This document shows positions 10,854 through 22,084 of a stretch of DNA of 64,000 nt, piece after piece. A model generated the notes under the pieces. The model was not told where the DNA came from and made no database searches. It saw only the letters and a list, made by a program, of their open reading frames with translations. Origin of the DNA: Owenia fusiformis (lineage: Eukaryota > Annelida > Polychaeta > Sabellida > Oweniidae); assembly GCA_903813345.2 (NCBI GenBank), contig CAIIXF020000006.1:1-64000 (forward strand). Reading direction: 5' to 3'. The translations under genes were made by a program, and so were the position numbers. The number at the start of each line of letters is the position of its first letter. The stretch's first letter is position 1.

Positions 10854-11942
10854 ACGAATGGACTTTCGTCAGTATGTAACGTATTGATAAAAAGTATAGA
10901 TGTCACTTATCTTTTATGATTTCGTTTCCGCACATTAAAATAGGCGAGAGTAATCTTTCTACTTCATACTTACTCGGTAAGTAGAACACATTTTATAAAG
11001 ATCAATTTATTGACATTGTTGCCGCATTTTCACGTCCATATCATATGTATTTGCAAGATACTGACTTTATTATTTTCAATATGATATTGGTAAAAAATGA
11101 TTAAACCCATAGATGTAGCCTACGGTACGCGATTCGGAATTTGACTGTTTTTTTTTACTGAAAATCTAATGTCATCGCATTATATTCCGCTTGAAAGGAA
11201 TCCACAAGAATTAAATCATGATGAAAAACGCACACAAACACGAAACATCGGCGTTGTCTAACTAATACTTCTATATGAATATCAATCTGCTAAAAACATC
11301 AGGATTGACAATAATAGCTTAACTGATTCCTTCATGACAAGACATAGCCTAAAGTGTTACAAATCATTTTAGTCACGATAAAACATTGTACATCGGCTTT
11401 GAAATAGCAATGTCAACATAATGCCATAGCGCCGTCATCTTAATTGCTTTTCAATTTAATGACACAACATTTTTCACCTCCACAAAAAGCTTCTTCTACT
11501 TCAGGGAACAGCATCATATTACAGTTTATTTTCCCTAAAATCAAGATGAGTTCATCCGTGACATCACTGGTTTATGAATTACCACAAAATGGCAAAATAT
11601 ATTCACCGTTTACTAAATTTGGTCATAAAAATATGGCATATATATAGAGGCATTCATATGAGAAAAAACTTTCTTGTACATTTACCTTTGCAAGATCGTC
11701 CATTCTTGTTTTGCGTTGATGATGTTTCTTTATCTCATCTTCGACTCGATAAAATGTTAAACAAAGCTCATCAACACTGTTCCACAACTAGCTAATTTTA
11801 TTTTATTTGGGTATCATACAATAAATCAGATGATATGATTATTATCAATAAATTAAGATGAAGTTCAATATCATGTAATGTTATAGAATGTGTATACCTG
11901 TATGTACAGCTCATACAAATGCATCTAATGATTGATTTTTGA
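10854..11942. other. Upstream flank of exon 1C; non-coding
   Basis: 10854-11238 is conserved in unit 2 (26315-26693). From about 11240 to 12147 the sequence is absent from unit 2, which joins directly across. 11815-11935 is the AAATCAGATGATATGA dispersed repeat. No gene seen. Confidence 0.5.
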
Positions 11943-12605
11943 GGCTCCCTGGTGTCCTGTAGATCGACCGATGATCTGGACATTTTCACCCCAGTCACAT
12001 TTCCTACGGTGACCGTGCGGTCTACCATTTCTGCGGTCAGTAATATTTCTACGCTCGCCGTGGAATTTCTGCGGTCGGATACTTTTGCAGTCACATTTCC
12101 TACGGCAGCCGCACGGCGAATTTTGATTTTCTGTTGATTAACGTTAATTCTTTTTATATCTACATCAGTACAATTTATAAAGAAGTTTGAAGTGATAGGA
12201 TATAGTATCAATAGTATAGTATCAAATATAAGTTGCTGTGGCATCAGTGACCTTACATCAAACAGTATACGAAAACTGACATAAAAATTGTTTTCAAAGG
12301 TACATTACCCATCAAACCCTACAGCAGACGCAAATCAACGGCAAACCTGACGTGCGGCCACTGTTGGACCTTTCTGCTGTCGGCTTGTTGATTTCTACGG
12401 GGACCGCAGCAAAAAACAAATATTATAACTACGAATTATAATTTCTACGGCTACCCTACGGCCTGTAAAAAGCTGGATACGCCGTACTGAGACCGCAAAG
12501 CGAGCGTAGTTTTTCTACGCTCGCTGCAGAAATTCACTGATTTAATTGATCTACGGTCGACGCACGGCCGCCGTACGACAAATGTGACTGGCGCGCAGTT
12601 GTTTG
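11943..12605. mobile_element. Degenerate TTTCTACGG/CGTACGG motif element(s)
   Basis: Repeated words TTTCTACGG, TTTCTGCGGTC and CCGCACGG spaced about 10-25 bp occupy 11990-12130 and 12385-12600. The ends include CCAGTCACATTTCC (11991) and GACAAATGTGACTGG (12577-12591). The second part is also in unit 2 (29886-30080), with an inner inverted repeat GCGAGCGTAG/CTACGCTCGC. The two parts are separated by a conserved non-repeat block. Confidence 0.55.
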
Positions 12606-14268
12606 CGAGCGCCGTATGGTGACTCTACTAATGTGACCATACTCACGGCGAAATCAAGACATCGGGGAAAAGTCAGCGGCGCTCCGTCGATTTAGAACAT
12701 CTTACAAAATAGAAAAGAATACTTTAGGAGTAGTGCTCTGAACCCCACGGTGTTATAGCTTGACGGTTACGCCACCTCTGAAAACGATGTTGGATGATGT
12801 TGGACGATGATTTATCCAATAAAATGGCCGCGATGGAACAGAAAACTAAGGTTGGTGCATTATTTTCTACTACTGTGTATCAATGAAAGGATGAACGATT
12901 TATGTAAGCATCGCATTCGGTGATGCATTTCGTAATGTATATTTTGAACGTACTCTTTGCAAATTGATGCCCGGGGATAACATGAAATAAGCGAAAAACT
13001 GTTGAGTTTGAAATTCAAAACTACACAAAATTCAGTAATTTCTTGGAAACCACCTAATATGTTCTACTCAAGCCATAATAATGTATTTTGAATTTGCGGT
13101 TACGCAAAAAATTGATGGACGGTTACGCGAACCTCGTTCAAATATGTATCCCCGATCCATTGTTATTAATTTTGTCATATTTATCAGTACTTGATGCTAA
13201 TTCTTCTTTTGCCTCTTCATTGCTATCTTTTTGACTTTCATTGGTTTCATGAATAAAGCAAGACACAATTTTTTCCTTGCCCTATAGAGGCTCAAACAAG
13301 AGCGTCTCTTGCGAGTCCTAAAAACAAATATAAGCAATTCAATATTCCATTTCTTACCCATTATAACAATGACATGGAAAGAGGCTCTCAGAACTAGCAA
13401 CCTTGACTTGAAAGGTGTACATGCACGTAACCGTCCGCTAAATATCTAATGTACAACTAATACAATACGTTACCGTCCATAGAATACATACGTAGTCGTC
13501 TAACGACATTGCGTTTGAAACCTTATTATTTACAATATACACCACGTTCCTGTTCTGGATTTGTCAGTTTCTGGCTTGTTCATACATAGTTACTTACAGT
13601 AAATAGTGGCTTTGAGGCACATATACTGAGAAAACACAAGAATGGACTAAAAATTATGAACTTTGATATCTCCGTCGGTAAGTTTACAGCTTATATTCTG
13701 CTTCTAGGTAAACCCTCAGGCAGATTTGACCCAGTCTTTATAATCATCCATATATACATCACCGAAATCTTATCTGTGAATCTTGCCTACAGGCGAGAAA
13801 GAAGACTTGCTGTCTTTCCCATTCGCCATTTTTTGTTATCGTTACCGCAAAATTTTGCAAATCGCCTTGACGTAACTGTCATGCTATAACACCGTGAACT
13901 CGTTTCATACATTATTAGTGAAATAAGCGCTATCTATATTTTGACAGTGCCACTTTGATATTGCAACTAACTGTGATGTTATTAAAGGCAGAATCAAAGA
14001 TAAAACATACTTCACATAGGACAATATATAGGGATGACAAAGTCGGAAACTCACAAAAGATCCATGATATTCTATCAAATGGCGAAGTTACTCGATCAAA
14101 GCTAAGATTCAAAGTATACAACATGTAATTTCGAATTCTACAAATCAATAAAATATTACTTGCACTGTTTTAGCACATACAAGCATCTCACAACATAGGA
14201 GTTATTTTCTGTAACGACCCGTTTATAATCATTGGTAGCTAATAGTTTAGATTTATCTTAAACTGTTC
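12606..14268. other. Intergenic sequence shared with unit 2
   Basis: 12606-13250 matches 30082-30868, and 13600-14268 matches 40266-40943. The middle (about 13255-13597) is missing in unit 2 because of the deletion at the retrotransposon edge. A CCAAT box next to AAAATGGCCGCGATGG (12813-12838) is conserved in both units and could be the 5' end of a transcript, but the frame from that ATG closes after 17 codons. No gene called. Confidence 0.5.
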
Positions 14269-14503
14269 TCAAATACATGTATAAATGGTCAAATTCTTCT
14301 TATCTTGTAGCACACTCATTGCAACTTTGTTACAATCCTCAATGTATTTCAGTGGTAATGGCCAAACCCCTATATAGTGATGCCCCTGTCTAGTATGATC
14401 TCCGTCTCTTTGGTAACATAATGAAGGAGGGAGTGATTTGGGGGGAATTTCAAGGTTAAGGGGTTGAAAAGATCCAACATGGATTTTTTTGTGTGAAGAT
14501 GTT
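14269..14503 (-). pseudogene. 3' fragment of methyltransferase exon 2, cut by a LINE
   Basis: About 77 codons corresponding to the C-terminus of the exon 2 copies at 40944 and 17750 (PLPLKYIEDCNKVAMSVLQD and neighbours), ending at the equivalent TGA (14269-14271). Homology to exon 2A stops at 14503, exactly where a T-run (the poly-A tail of a minus-strand LINE) begins. The remaining reading frame has no stops, so the disruption looks recent, but the catalytic half is absent from the far side of the LINE. Not functional. Confidence 0.8.
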
Positions 14504-15440
14504 TTTTTTTCAATTTTTCATTTATTCCATATATGACATAAAATACATTACAATATTATTGCCTACGTTTTTCAACATTGTCGGCAATATACAAAACATA
14601 TAAAAATGGAAACAATGAAAATACAATAGATAGGGTACATAATATTAATGGCAGGGAATGTTAGAGGCTTTCGGGGGGGGGGGGTTAATCTAAAATATCA
14701 AGAGCCTGGCAGATGTAATGGCTAACTATATGAATAATTTGTTCATTATCAGTTACTGTGAGATTTCTGTCTCCAAATAATAAAAATTGAATTTTTTCAT
14801 AAGAGTTAATATTTTGGAAACGATTGAAAAATCCTAAGGTTTTTAGTCCTGCTAGGAGAGTGCATCTTTCTTGTTGCAACAGAGGGCAGTTTAATAAAAA
14901 GTGATGCGTTGTTTGTTGTATGTCACCACATACGCAGAAAGGGTCATTTACTGTCACAAAGTTATGGGAATATAAATGAGCTTTTAGAATCATTCCAGCT
15001 CTAAATCTATTGAACAGAATTTCGATTTTCCTTGGCATTGTCATATTCATTTTAGTAGTGGATACTCTGGAGTCAGGGCTCATATTTCCTCTTACTAACC
15101 TTTTAAATCTAGATATTGGTTGGCCTTTCCTGTCCTCATATGGTATGTCATCCCAAAGGGTCAGAGCCCTGATAATGGTTGACTTTTTGAACGAATTACT
15201 GATTGGAAAGGGTATTCTATAATGCCTTGGTTGTCTTAGGGGCCGATTTGGAATATTCTCGTATGAACTAACTAAATCACAAATATAACTTATAAAAAGT
15301 AACCCCCTGGTGTTCCTTAGCAACCGTGCAGTGAAAAATCATGCAGCTAGATTGCCTTGTCAGGTTGGTCTGAACCTCTTCATCCCTTCATTCATGAACG
15401 CTCGATTTTGATTAATAAACCGAATTGATATATCTTAGTT
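14502..15440 (-). pseudogene. 5'-truncated LINE, C-terminal part of RT protein
   Basis: A 212-codon frame (14685-15323) carries the tail of a non-LTR retrotransposon polyprotein. It has an IPNRPLRQPRHYRIPFP-like segment, FNRFRAGMILKAHLY, and a zinc-knuckle-like FCVCGDIQQTTHHFLLNC (C-x-C..H-x4-C) typical of CR1/jockey-group C-termini. The 3' end is a T-run at 14502-14510 that interrupts a methyltransferase exon. The 5' boundary is unclear, with decayed coding similarity to about 15330. It has no RT palm or endonuclease. Confidence 0.75.
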
Positions 15441-15475
15441 CAATAAACGCTTGGCTGGGTAAGGTTCAATTCCAT

Positions 15476-15775
15476 TAGGTATCCAAACAAATGACAATGA
15501 CTAAATTGTATAATTTGAATGAAATCATAAGTAAAAACGTTATCAACGATGTATGAATTGATTTTTTTACAGAAATAAAGAAGCCATGGTAAATTAACAG
15601 CGGGCTATTATGGGTTGAAAAACATTACTCTGATAGCTTAGCGATTGCTAGGTATCCAAACAAATGACAATGACTAAATTGTATAATTTGAATGAAATCA
15701 TAAGTAAAAACGTTATCAACGATGTATGAATTGATTTTTTACAGAAATAAAGAAGCCATGGTAAATTAACAGCGG
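15476..15775 (+). repeat. Tandem duplication, unit about 173 bp
   Basis: TTAGGTATCCAAACAAATGAC begins both copies in near-identical form (about 15476 and 15649). The shared part is about 127 bp, ending TAAATTAACAGCGGG, with a 45-bp linker. Confidence 0.85.
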
Positions 15776-17209
15776 GAGAGATTTAAAAGGAGACACATAG
15801 TGACATATATGATCGGGTAAAATGTAGGTCAGTTGGATTTCTTATAACATAAAAGTGAGATGGTCTTCGAATGAGGGTACCTTATGAAGATAAGTGACAT
15901 ATGTCATGGATTCTGTTGTTACTGCACCAACCAATCTTAAAAACTATTTTGGATAAACAAACACTATTTCTCAAAACTGGGCAATAACCAATTTTCAATA
16001 TTATTTTATTTGTTTATAAAACATCGTCAAATGGGAAATGATGAAAAGAAAATATTGAAATATGTGAAGTCCATATATTTCCATATTTCTAAAGAGTATT
16101 GAGTTGAAAATGATATTAAACCAATTGAGGTTCTATAACAGCGCATGGTCAACTTGTAATATATTTGATTAGTAAATGAATAAATAAAAAACTGACATCC
16201 TCATTTTGGAGAATATCCCAATAGTTAAACATCTATTTTCAAATATTATTTATTGCCCTCTTATTCATTTTAACGGAACTAGATAAATTCTAACACTATA
16301 GTAGAATTCATTGTCCTCATTTATTTCATAAACTGCAGTCCAAGTCATGTTTTCATTCAACAAAAAATCAATAATTAAAAACAATAGTTCGTTGCAGCGA
16401 GTTTATTGCTACAAGTATCAATTCAGTTGTCATCATTTGAAGTTTCACAGTAAATTATACTGGACCTACCCGTGTTAATGGATTATATTTTGGGAGGTTT
16501 TACAGGTAGAAAATCCTCTGTAGAATATTTTCACTCAATACGTATTTACAGTATATCACAAATTAGTATTTGAAACATAAAAGATGCCGCCTCATATATG
16601 ATTTTAAGAGAAACTGCCAACAGTAACGCATTCATCATTGACCTTGAACTCCTCACTATGAGTCATTTACTTATCAGAGGGAGAGTTCTGCAATTAAAAT
16701 GTTCAAATAAAGTTTTCTGTATCTTAGAAATAACTTTTCAGAAAGATTCTAATTTTCCCATTGCTAAGTAAATATGGTATGCATGAGTTTCAATAATCTG
16801 AAAAGTCCTGCATTGTGACTTCTCTACACACCATACATCTGGAGGTGAAGTGGATACCAGGTGGGCGATCTTAGGCTTATTACAGGACTATTAGTACATG
16901 TAGATCCCTTTCAATAGTCATTTCTCAAAAAGTCTAAAATATGGCAGATTATTGGGTGGAATAAACATTGAAAATCAACATTTTCTGTACGTACAAACAA
17001 TTAAAAATCCATTAAACGGACAGACTAAATTATATTTGATGCCCAGACATAATTATCTTTTAAAGAATGTCCACTTCATTGTGAAATTTAATTAAAATAT
17101 GATTAGTTTCAGAATAAAGGGCTTGATGCCCACTTCTTTAGTACGTATCTAGATCTGTCCCAACATCTTACAGCATAGCGAATACCTTGCAATTGGGAGT
17201 AATGCTCTG
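15776..17209. other. AT-rich non-coding stretch
   Basis: No gene, tandem array or terminal repeats recognised. It lies between the LINE and the 3' flank of exon 2B. Confidence 0.4.
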
Positions 17210-17749
17210 AACTCGTTTCATACATTATTAGTGAAAATATATATGGATTATGGAAGCGCTATCTATTTATCGACAGAGCAACTTTGATACTGCAAACTGA
17301 CAAAAGATCAATGATGTCTTTATCAAATGGTGAAGTTACTCGATCAAAGCTAAGATTCAAAGTCTACAATGTGTAATTTCGAATTCTCCAAATTAATAAA
17401 TGATCTTATTTGTTTGCACTGTTTCAGCAGAATATCTGTCCAAACATCTTACAACATAGAAAATAGGAATTATTTCCCAGGCCCGTAGCCATGATTCTCG
17501 ATGGTGGTGTTCACTTTTTAAAAATCCAACTTGTGTTTCACTTTTGACTACTTTGGCCCTAAAGTGGTCAAAATCACTTGAAAAGTGCTCAGAATGGTGA
17601 AAAACTGCATGATTTTGAACTTTTTTGGCCAAGGAACGAGAGAGGGGAGAAACCGAACCCATCGACTCCCCCCTGGCTACGGGCCTGTTCCCTGTAACTC
17701 GATTATAATATGTAACCTGATTTATCTTAAACTGTCTGTAATATAGTCT
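17210..17749 (-). other. 3' flank of exon 2B with nested MITE
   Basis: 17210-17477 and 17692-17749 align with 13895-14268 and 40555-40943, the sequence following the stop codons of the other exon 2 copies. The alignment is interrupted by the MITE at 17478-17687. Confidence 0.65.
17478..17687. mobile_element. CAGGCCCGTAGC MITE, copy 1
   Basis: 210 bp with terminal inverted repeats CAGGCCCGTAGCC / GGCTACGGGCCTG, flanked by TTCC on both sides. Paralogous flanks at 14205 and 40871 lack it, so this is a real insertion. Similar elements lie at 43671-43882 and 49682-49893. The ends resemble hAT-type termini. Confidence 0.8.
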
Positions 17750-18390
17750 TCAAATACATGTATAAATGGTCGAATTCCTCTCATCTTGTAGCACTCCCAT
17801 TTTGACTGCTACTTGGCTACACTCCTCAATGTATTTCAGTGGTAATGGCCAAACTCCTAGAAAGTGATAAACCCGTCTAGATGGATCCCCATCTCTTTGG
17901 TAACATAACGGAGGAGGGAGTGATATGGGAGGAATTTCAAGGTTAAGCAGTAGAAACGATCCTGCATCGATTTTTTTATTGAAAGGTGTTGTCAGAAATG
18001 TAGTCGTAACAAGATAACCTGATTTACTTCGGGAGAAGTTTTCAAGGACTTTTAGTGTCTCGGAAGCAGACAAATGTTGTAGCATCATACGACAATGAAT
18101 GATATCATACGATTCGACAAGGGCTGTTTTTGCAATATCATGCTGCTTGAATGTCCAAGGTTTGTCTTTAAATTTTTTCTCATGTAATTCTATCAGTTGA
18201 GGTACTATATCCATTCCAAAATAATCTATGTCACCCCTTGTTGCTAGGAAACGGGACATCCATTGCATATCACCACAGGGTATATCCAAAAGGCGAACTC
18301 TTTTCACTCCTTTCAGTATCTTGTATTCGTCCACAACAGAATGTAGAACCGCCATTGCTTCTTGAGCAAACTTGAGGTTTGATCCTTCCC
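17750..18390 (-). CDS. Exon 2 (copy B): SAM-dependent methyltransferase domain
   Basis: 641 nt following an acceptor TTTTTATCTTCAG|GG, phase 1, matching the phase-1 donor of exon 1. It encodes a class I Rossmann methyltransferase. SAM-binding motif I is VRLLDIPCGDMQWM, the acidic strand-2 end is YFGMDIV, and a motif IV/post-motif region reads HDIAKTALVESYDIIHCRMM. The last 90 residues include a proline-rich segment (EIPPISLPPPLCYQRDGD). The frame is open to the stop, about 212 residues. Exon 1B at 25833-26263 is its nearest upstream partner but is frameshifted, so this copy is probably a pseudogene overall. The substrate is unknown. The membrane anchor suggests a lumenal small-molecule or glycan acceptor. 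Confidence 0.75.
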
Positions 18391-19245
18391 CTGAAGATAA
18401 AAACAACAAAACAAATGTAAGCTATAGTCCATGGTATGACTTCCGTATATGAAGGATCCTTAGCACACTATAGCGCAGCAACATTTGAAGCAATGTTTAT
18501 GGAGGTGCATATGTCTTGATTCTTTTAAAATACCTTTTCCTGAAAAAACTTCCGGCTTTCGGGTTATATAATTTGAGTATAAAAACCCCGCATCTGTAAA
18601 TATAAGGAAACAATTTGAAGCATGCACATTGTTTTCATGAACGAGTAAAAAATCCAATATGACAGACGAAAGTCGGAAAAACGTTTCGCTTCACTGAACT
18701 TTCAGCTGATGACATTGTTACACAGACTGTTTAGGAGTTGCACTCTTACCACAGATCAGGCTAGGGAAATTATGAGAAATTATGAGCAAACCTTGTCATT
18801 CAAAATAGAGTCCACATCTAATTCTATTTAAAGTAAATACTTGTTTTCGAGAAAGATTAAGTTTAGATGTTGTATTGAAGTCACAGGGGCTTGTCTCGAG
18901 GCGTCGGGCAATCCCTCCGATGAGTCTACTGCTTATTAATAGTAAGGGTGGTCGGTTTTGATGCTACCTGAAATTTGTAGAAAATGATTGTTAGATATAT
19001 CAAGTAAAAATATATGGAATCCTTTCAATAATCGACATGCTGATTCAAACAACACTACAGAGTAAACTTACCTAAAATATTAGCAATCCATCCACTTGTT
19101 GCTGAGATATCTGAAGAATATGTAAAGAAGTGATTACACTGCAAGTACCGACTTTTTTGGAAGCCAAATTATTACCTCCAGAGTCGATTTCTTCCCCAAG
19201 ACACGTCCACTGTTAAAAATTGGTAGTTCCTAGAGTTCTTTGTTT
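18391..19245. other. Presumed intron of copy B; end-fragment of an inverted-repeat element
   Basis: 18422-18483 (TAGTCCATGGTATGACTTCC … CACACTATAGCGC) matches the terminal sequence of the elements at 55741 and 56881. Nothing else recognised. Confidence 0.45.
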
Positions 19246-19823
19246 CCTTAGGTTTATTCCTGTATGTTATTTTTAACGAAGGACAGTCTATAACGACTGC
19301 TATACGCAAAAAGATGCATGAAATTAAGTTTCGAAACTGAAAGTTGAAAAATGGCGACTTTCCCGTGTTCTATGCGCATGCGCAAAAATGAAAGTACTTC
19401 ATTCCCACAATTCAGAAGGATTCGAATTACTTTTCGGCGGTTGGTTCGGTTATACTTAGATACCAAATGAAAGATTATTGCCAAGGAATGGAAAACGTAT
19501 TTCGAAGATGAGAGTTATTTGTTTTATCACTAAATGAAAATATTTCCGCAATATTAGGTGCATCATGGGAAGGGACTGCTTTGAAATAATGAACGCAAGT
19601 GAAATCTATCTAAAAATATATGTGTAGTTATTGCGCATGCGTTCATATAATATGAACTAATCAAATTGCTGGATTGAACGCACCTGCGCATAGAACACGG
19701 GAAGTCGCCATTTTTCAACTTTCAGTTTCGAAACTTTAATTTCATGCATCTTTTTGCGTATAGCAGTCGTTATAGGCTGTCCTTCGTTAAAAATAACATA
19801 CGGGAATAAACCTAAGGAAACCT
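19246..19823. mobile_element. Inverted-repeat MITE with TGCGCATGCGC words
   Basis: Arms at 19246-19390 and 19680-19823 (about 145 bp) are inverted copies (TTTCCTTAGGTTTATTCC at the outside, GCGCA at the inside). Several TGCGCATGCG palindromes lie in and between the arms. The exact termini are not resolved. Confidence 0.75.
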
Positions 19824-19941
19824 CTGGAGAATCTATTCCATTCAAAATCAATCTTAGCACTGGTCCATTATTTAGTCGAGTGCTTGATTTTACCGGTATC
19901 TGGAAAGGTCTATGGGTTCTAAGAGCCCTTCTTTGCTCAGA

Positions 19942-20531
19942 TTTAAATGCTATAACTTTTTCGATTTTTGGTACAAAATCACAATTTGCATACCAAATGA
20001 AACTCGAAGTTGTTATCTAGCCATGGATCATGAATTGTACACTTTTACTAGAAAAAATATGTCACCAGCATCTCACTTAAACATGTGGTGTGCCATGAGA
20101 AATAATTATAAGCATACTTTGCAAAATGTTCCTGAACTGATATGGCCTGATGACCGCCAAGCTAATATCCCTGATGCAAACCAAAGTGAGTATGGGGTAT
20201 GGGAAGGTCCCCAGGAGATTGTATGAAGGCACCCAATCTAAAAAATTGCTCTAAAGCTGGCAATTAAGACGTATTGAAAAAAATTAGGGAACATTCCATT
20301 GGTACTGCTATATTAGCAAGGCGACTTAAACTAAAATCTATCATCAAATATGTTGGCGGACCAATTGAATTCCTCTGTTAGATCAAATATTATCCAAGTT
20401 GAAGGACTTGTTACATTATATTATCACTAAGAACCCCTGGAACTATATAACTGCAACGTTTTGGGTATGTAGGTGGGAAAATAAAAAAGTTATTGTGTCT
20501 TGAAAAAAGTGGCGTTTTTTGGCCCACCCTG
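19942..20531 (-). mobile_element. Mariner-type MITE, truncated copy (CAGGGTGGGCC family)
   Basis: Inverted relative of the complete copy at 42052-42669. The right end ends GGCCCACCCTG followed by TA. The left end lacks the terminal 30 or so bp that the full copy has. A 105-codon frame across it has no recognisable transposase motif. Confidence 0.75.
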
Positions 20532-20533
20532 TA

Positions 20534-22084
20534 CATGTATAACTAAATAATAATAAAAAAAACAATGACACATTTTGGTTGGTCGTGTGAGTGGGTGGAT
20601 CTTTTCGTCCTTAGCTTGTCAGTCTTGAAATTAAATCCTAATGAACAGAGTGATACCTTTTTCTCAGTATATTCAATTCAATAATGCATTTCATTAAAAA
20701 AAATCTGTGAGTATAGTATTTTCAAGGGCCACACTTTGGGAACGAAAGTTTACTGTATCAACGTAACATGGCAAATTCTAGGAAAAGTGGGGATAAGGCC
20801 AGCGGGTCAAATATACGAGGAAGACCGGGAAAACAGACGGGAAAGGACAATTACAATGCTAGCGAGGAGATAATTGCCACGTCTTTTTAAGAAACACCAT
20901 ATTTCTACGAACAAACAAATTCACTTTACAAGTAGACAAAAAAGATGCTGAAATATAGTCAACCAGTCAGTGTCGTTTTTTAAGAAACACCACATTTCTA
21001 CGAACAAACAAATTCACTTCACCAGAGTAGACAAAAACTGGTGTTGAAATAGTCACTGGTCCGTTTCGGTAACCAGCGTAGGCCTACATTTTCTTTTTGG
21101 CTCTAACAGTGAGCCTATGGGATCGACCAGGCGTCCGTCCGTCCATTGGTCCGTCCGTCCGTCAACATTGGCCGCACAAATTAAAAGTGCTATTCGGATT
21201 GAGTCATCCACATTCATTTTATGCATATCCATAATGCCTATTTGACCTATCATCGCCATTTCCCAAGTTCGCCCGGTTTCCGAGAAATTGCTGATTTTGA
21301 CGTCAAAAAGTCAAATTTCTGTGAATACTAGACACTTTGTTGAAGAAAAACTTTCAAATAACTTGTAGTAGTTGCTTAATATGCAACTTATGTCCTCTGA
21401 AGATTTCAAAGCTCTTGGAATTAAACGTTTTTGGTGTTTACTCTATAAAATTTGACAAAAAGTGGGACTTCATTTTCAGGAAACGTTCTCATGTATTGGC
21501 AGGTTTTGTGATTGACAAGTTTCTCAACGTTTGCCTTATACTTGATCATTTCTTGCAATGAATTACATTATCACTAGATTTAAGCATTCCCTACAACTAG
21601 CTTCAATTTGACCAATTTTGTTTTTGAAAATCATCTACAAGTTGCAGAACAGGAGTTCAAATTAGTTTTAGGATTTGACCTTTACTTTACCTTCAGTGGC
21701 CTTCGAAAGGTCAAAAAAGTTGATTTTTAAATTGATTTTTGGATATAAATTTTGGTCAGCTTAATCACAAAATACCCTACTGAGCTCTGACTAAGTAAAA
21801 CTTTCAAGGTCACACAACTGTGCTATCTGGGTTCCTCAAAGTTCGAAACTACAAATCCAAATCAATATTTTTGTTTGAAAGTCCGGATATACATTCCTCT
21901 GAAGGTTCCAAACTGTGTGAGCACGGGACCGTGGGTCCTTTCATTTCCTTATTTCACGCGTTGCGTGGAGAATTCTCACGACAGTTTTTATCACAAACGG
22001 AATCGGTTAGAAATGCAGATCTTACCCGTTTTTCGAAGTTCCGTTTACGTAACTTAAGTGAGGTATTAAATTGACGATTCTGTG
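20534..22084. other. Mixed repeats, no gene
   Basis: 20616-20860 repeats 5675-5940 and holds a 40-codon frame (MANSRKSGDKASG, then RGRPGK). 20887-21055 is a two-copy tandem (TTTCTACGAACAAACAAATT in each). 21130-21165 has GTCC repeats. 21870-22060 resembles 55245-55330. No gene supported. Confidence 0.45.

Larger units (their letters stand above)
9843..14503 (-). repeat. Tandem duplication unit 1 of the methyltransferase locus
   Basis: Paralogous to unit 2 (24606-30868 joined to 40261-41180) and partly to unit 3 (44364-52165). The order is intron sequence, exon 1C, promoter side, intergenic sequence, then the 3' end of a neighbouring exon 2. Unit 1 alone carries 11240-12147. Unit 2 alone carries the inserts at 24757-25456, 26966-29885 and the gypsy element. 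Confidence 0.8.

Noticed and set aside
19912-20226. Transposase in the truncated mariner MITE
   Set aside because: No DDE boxes in any frame, and the full-length copy lacks coding potential too.
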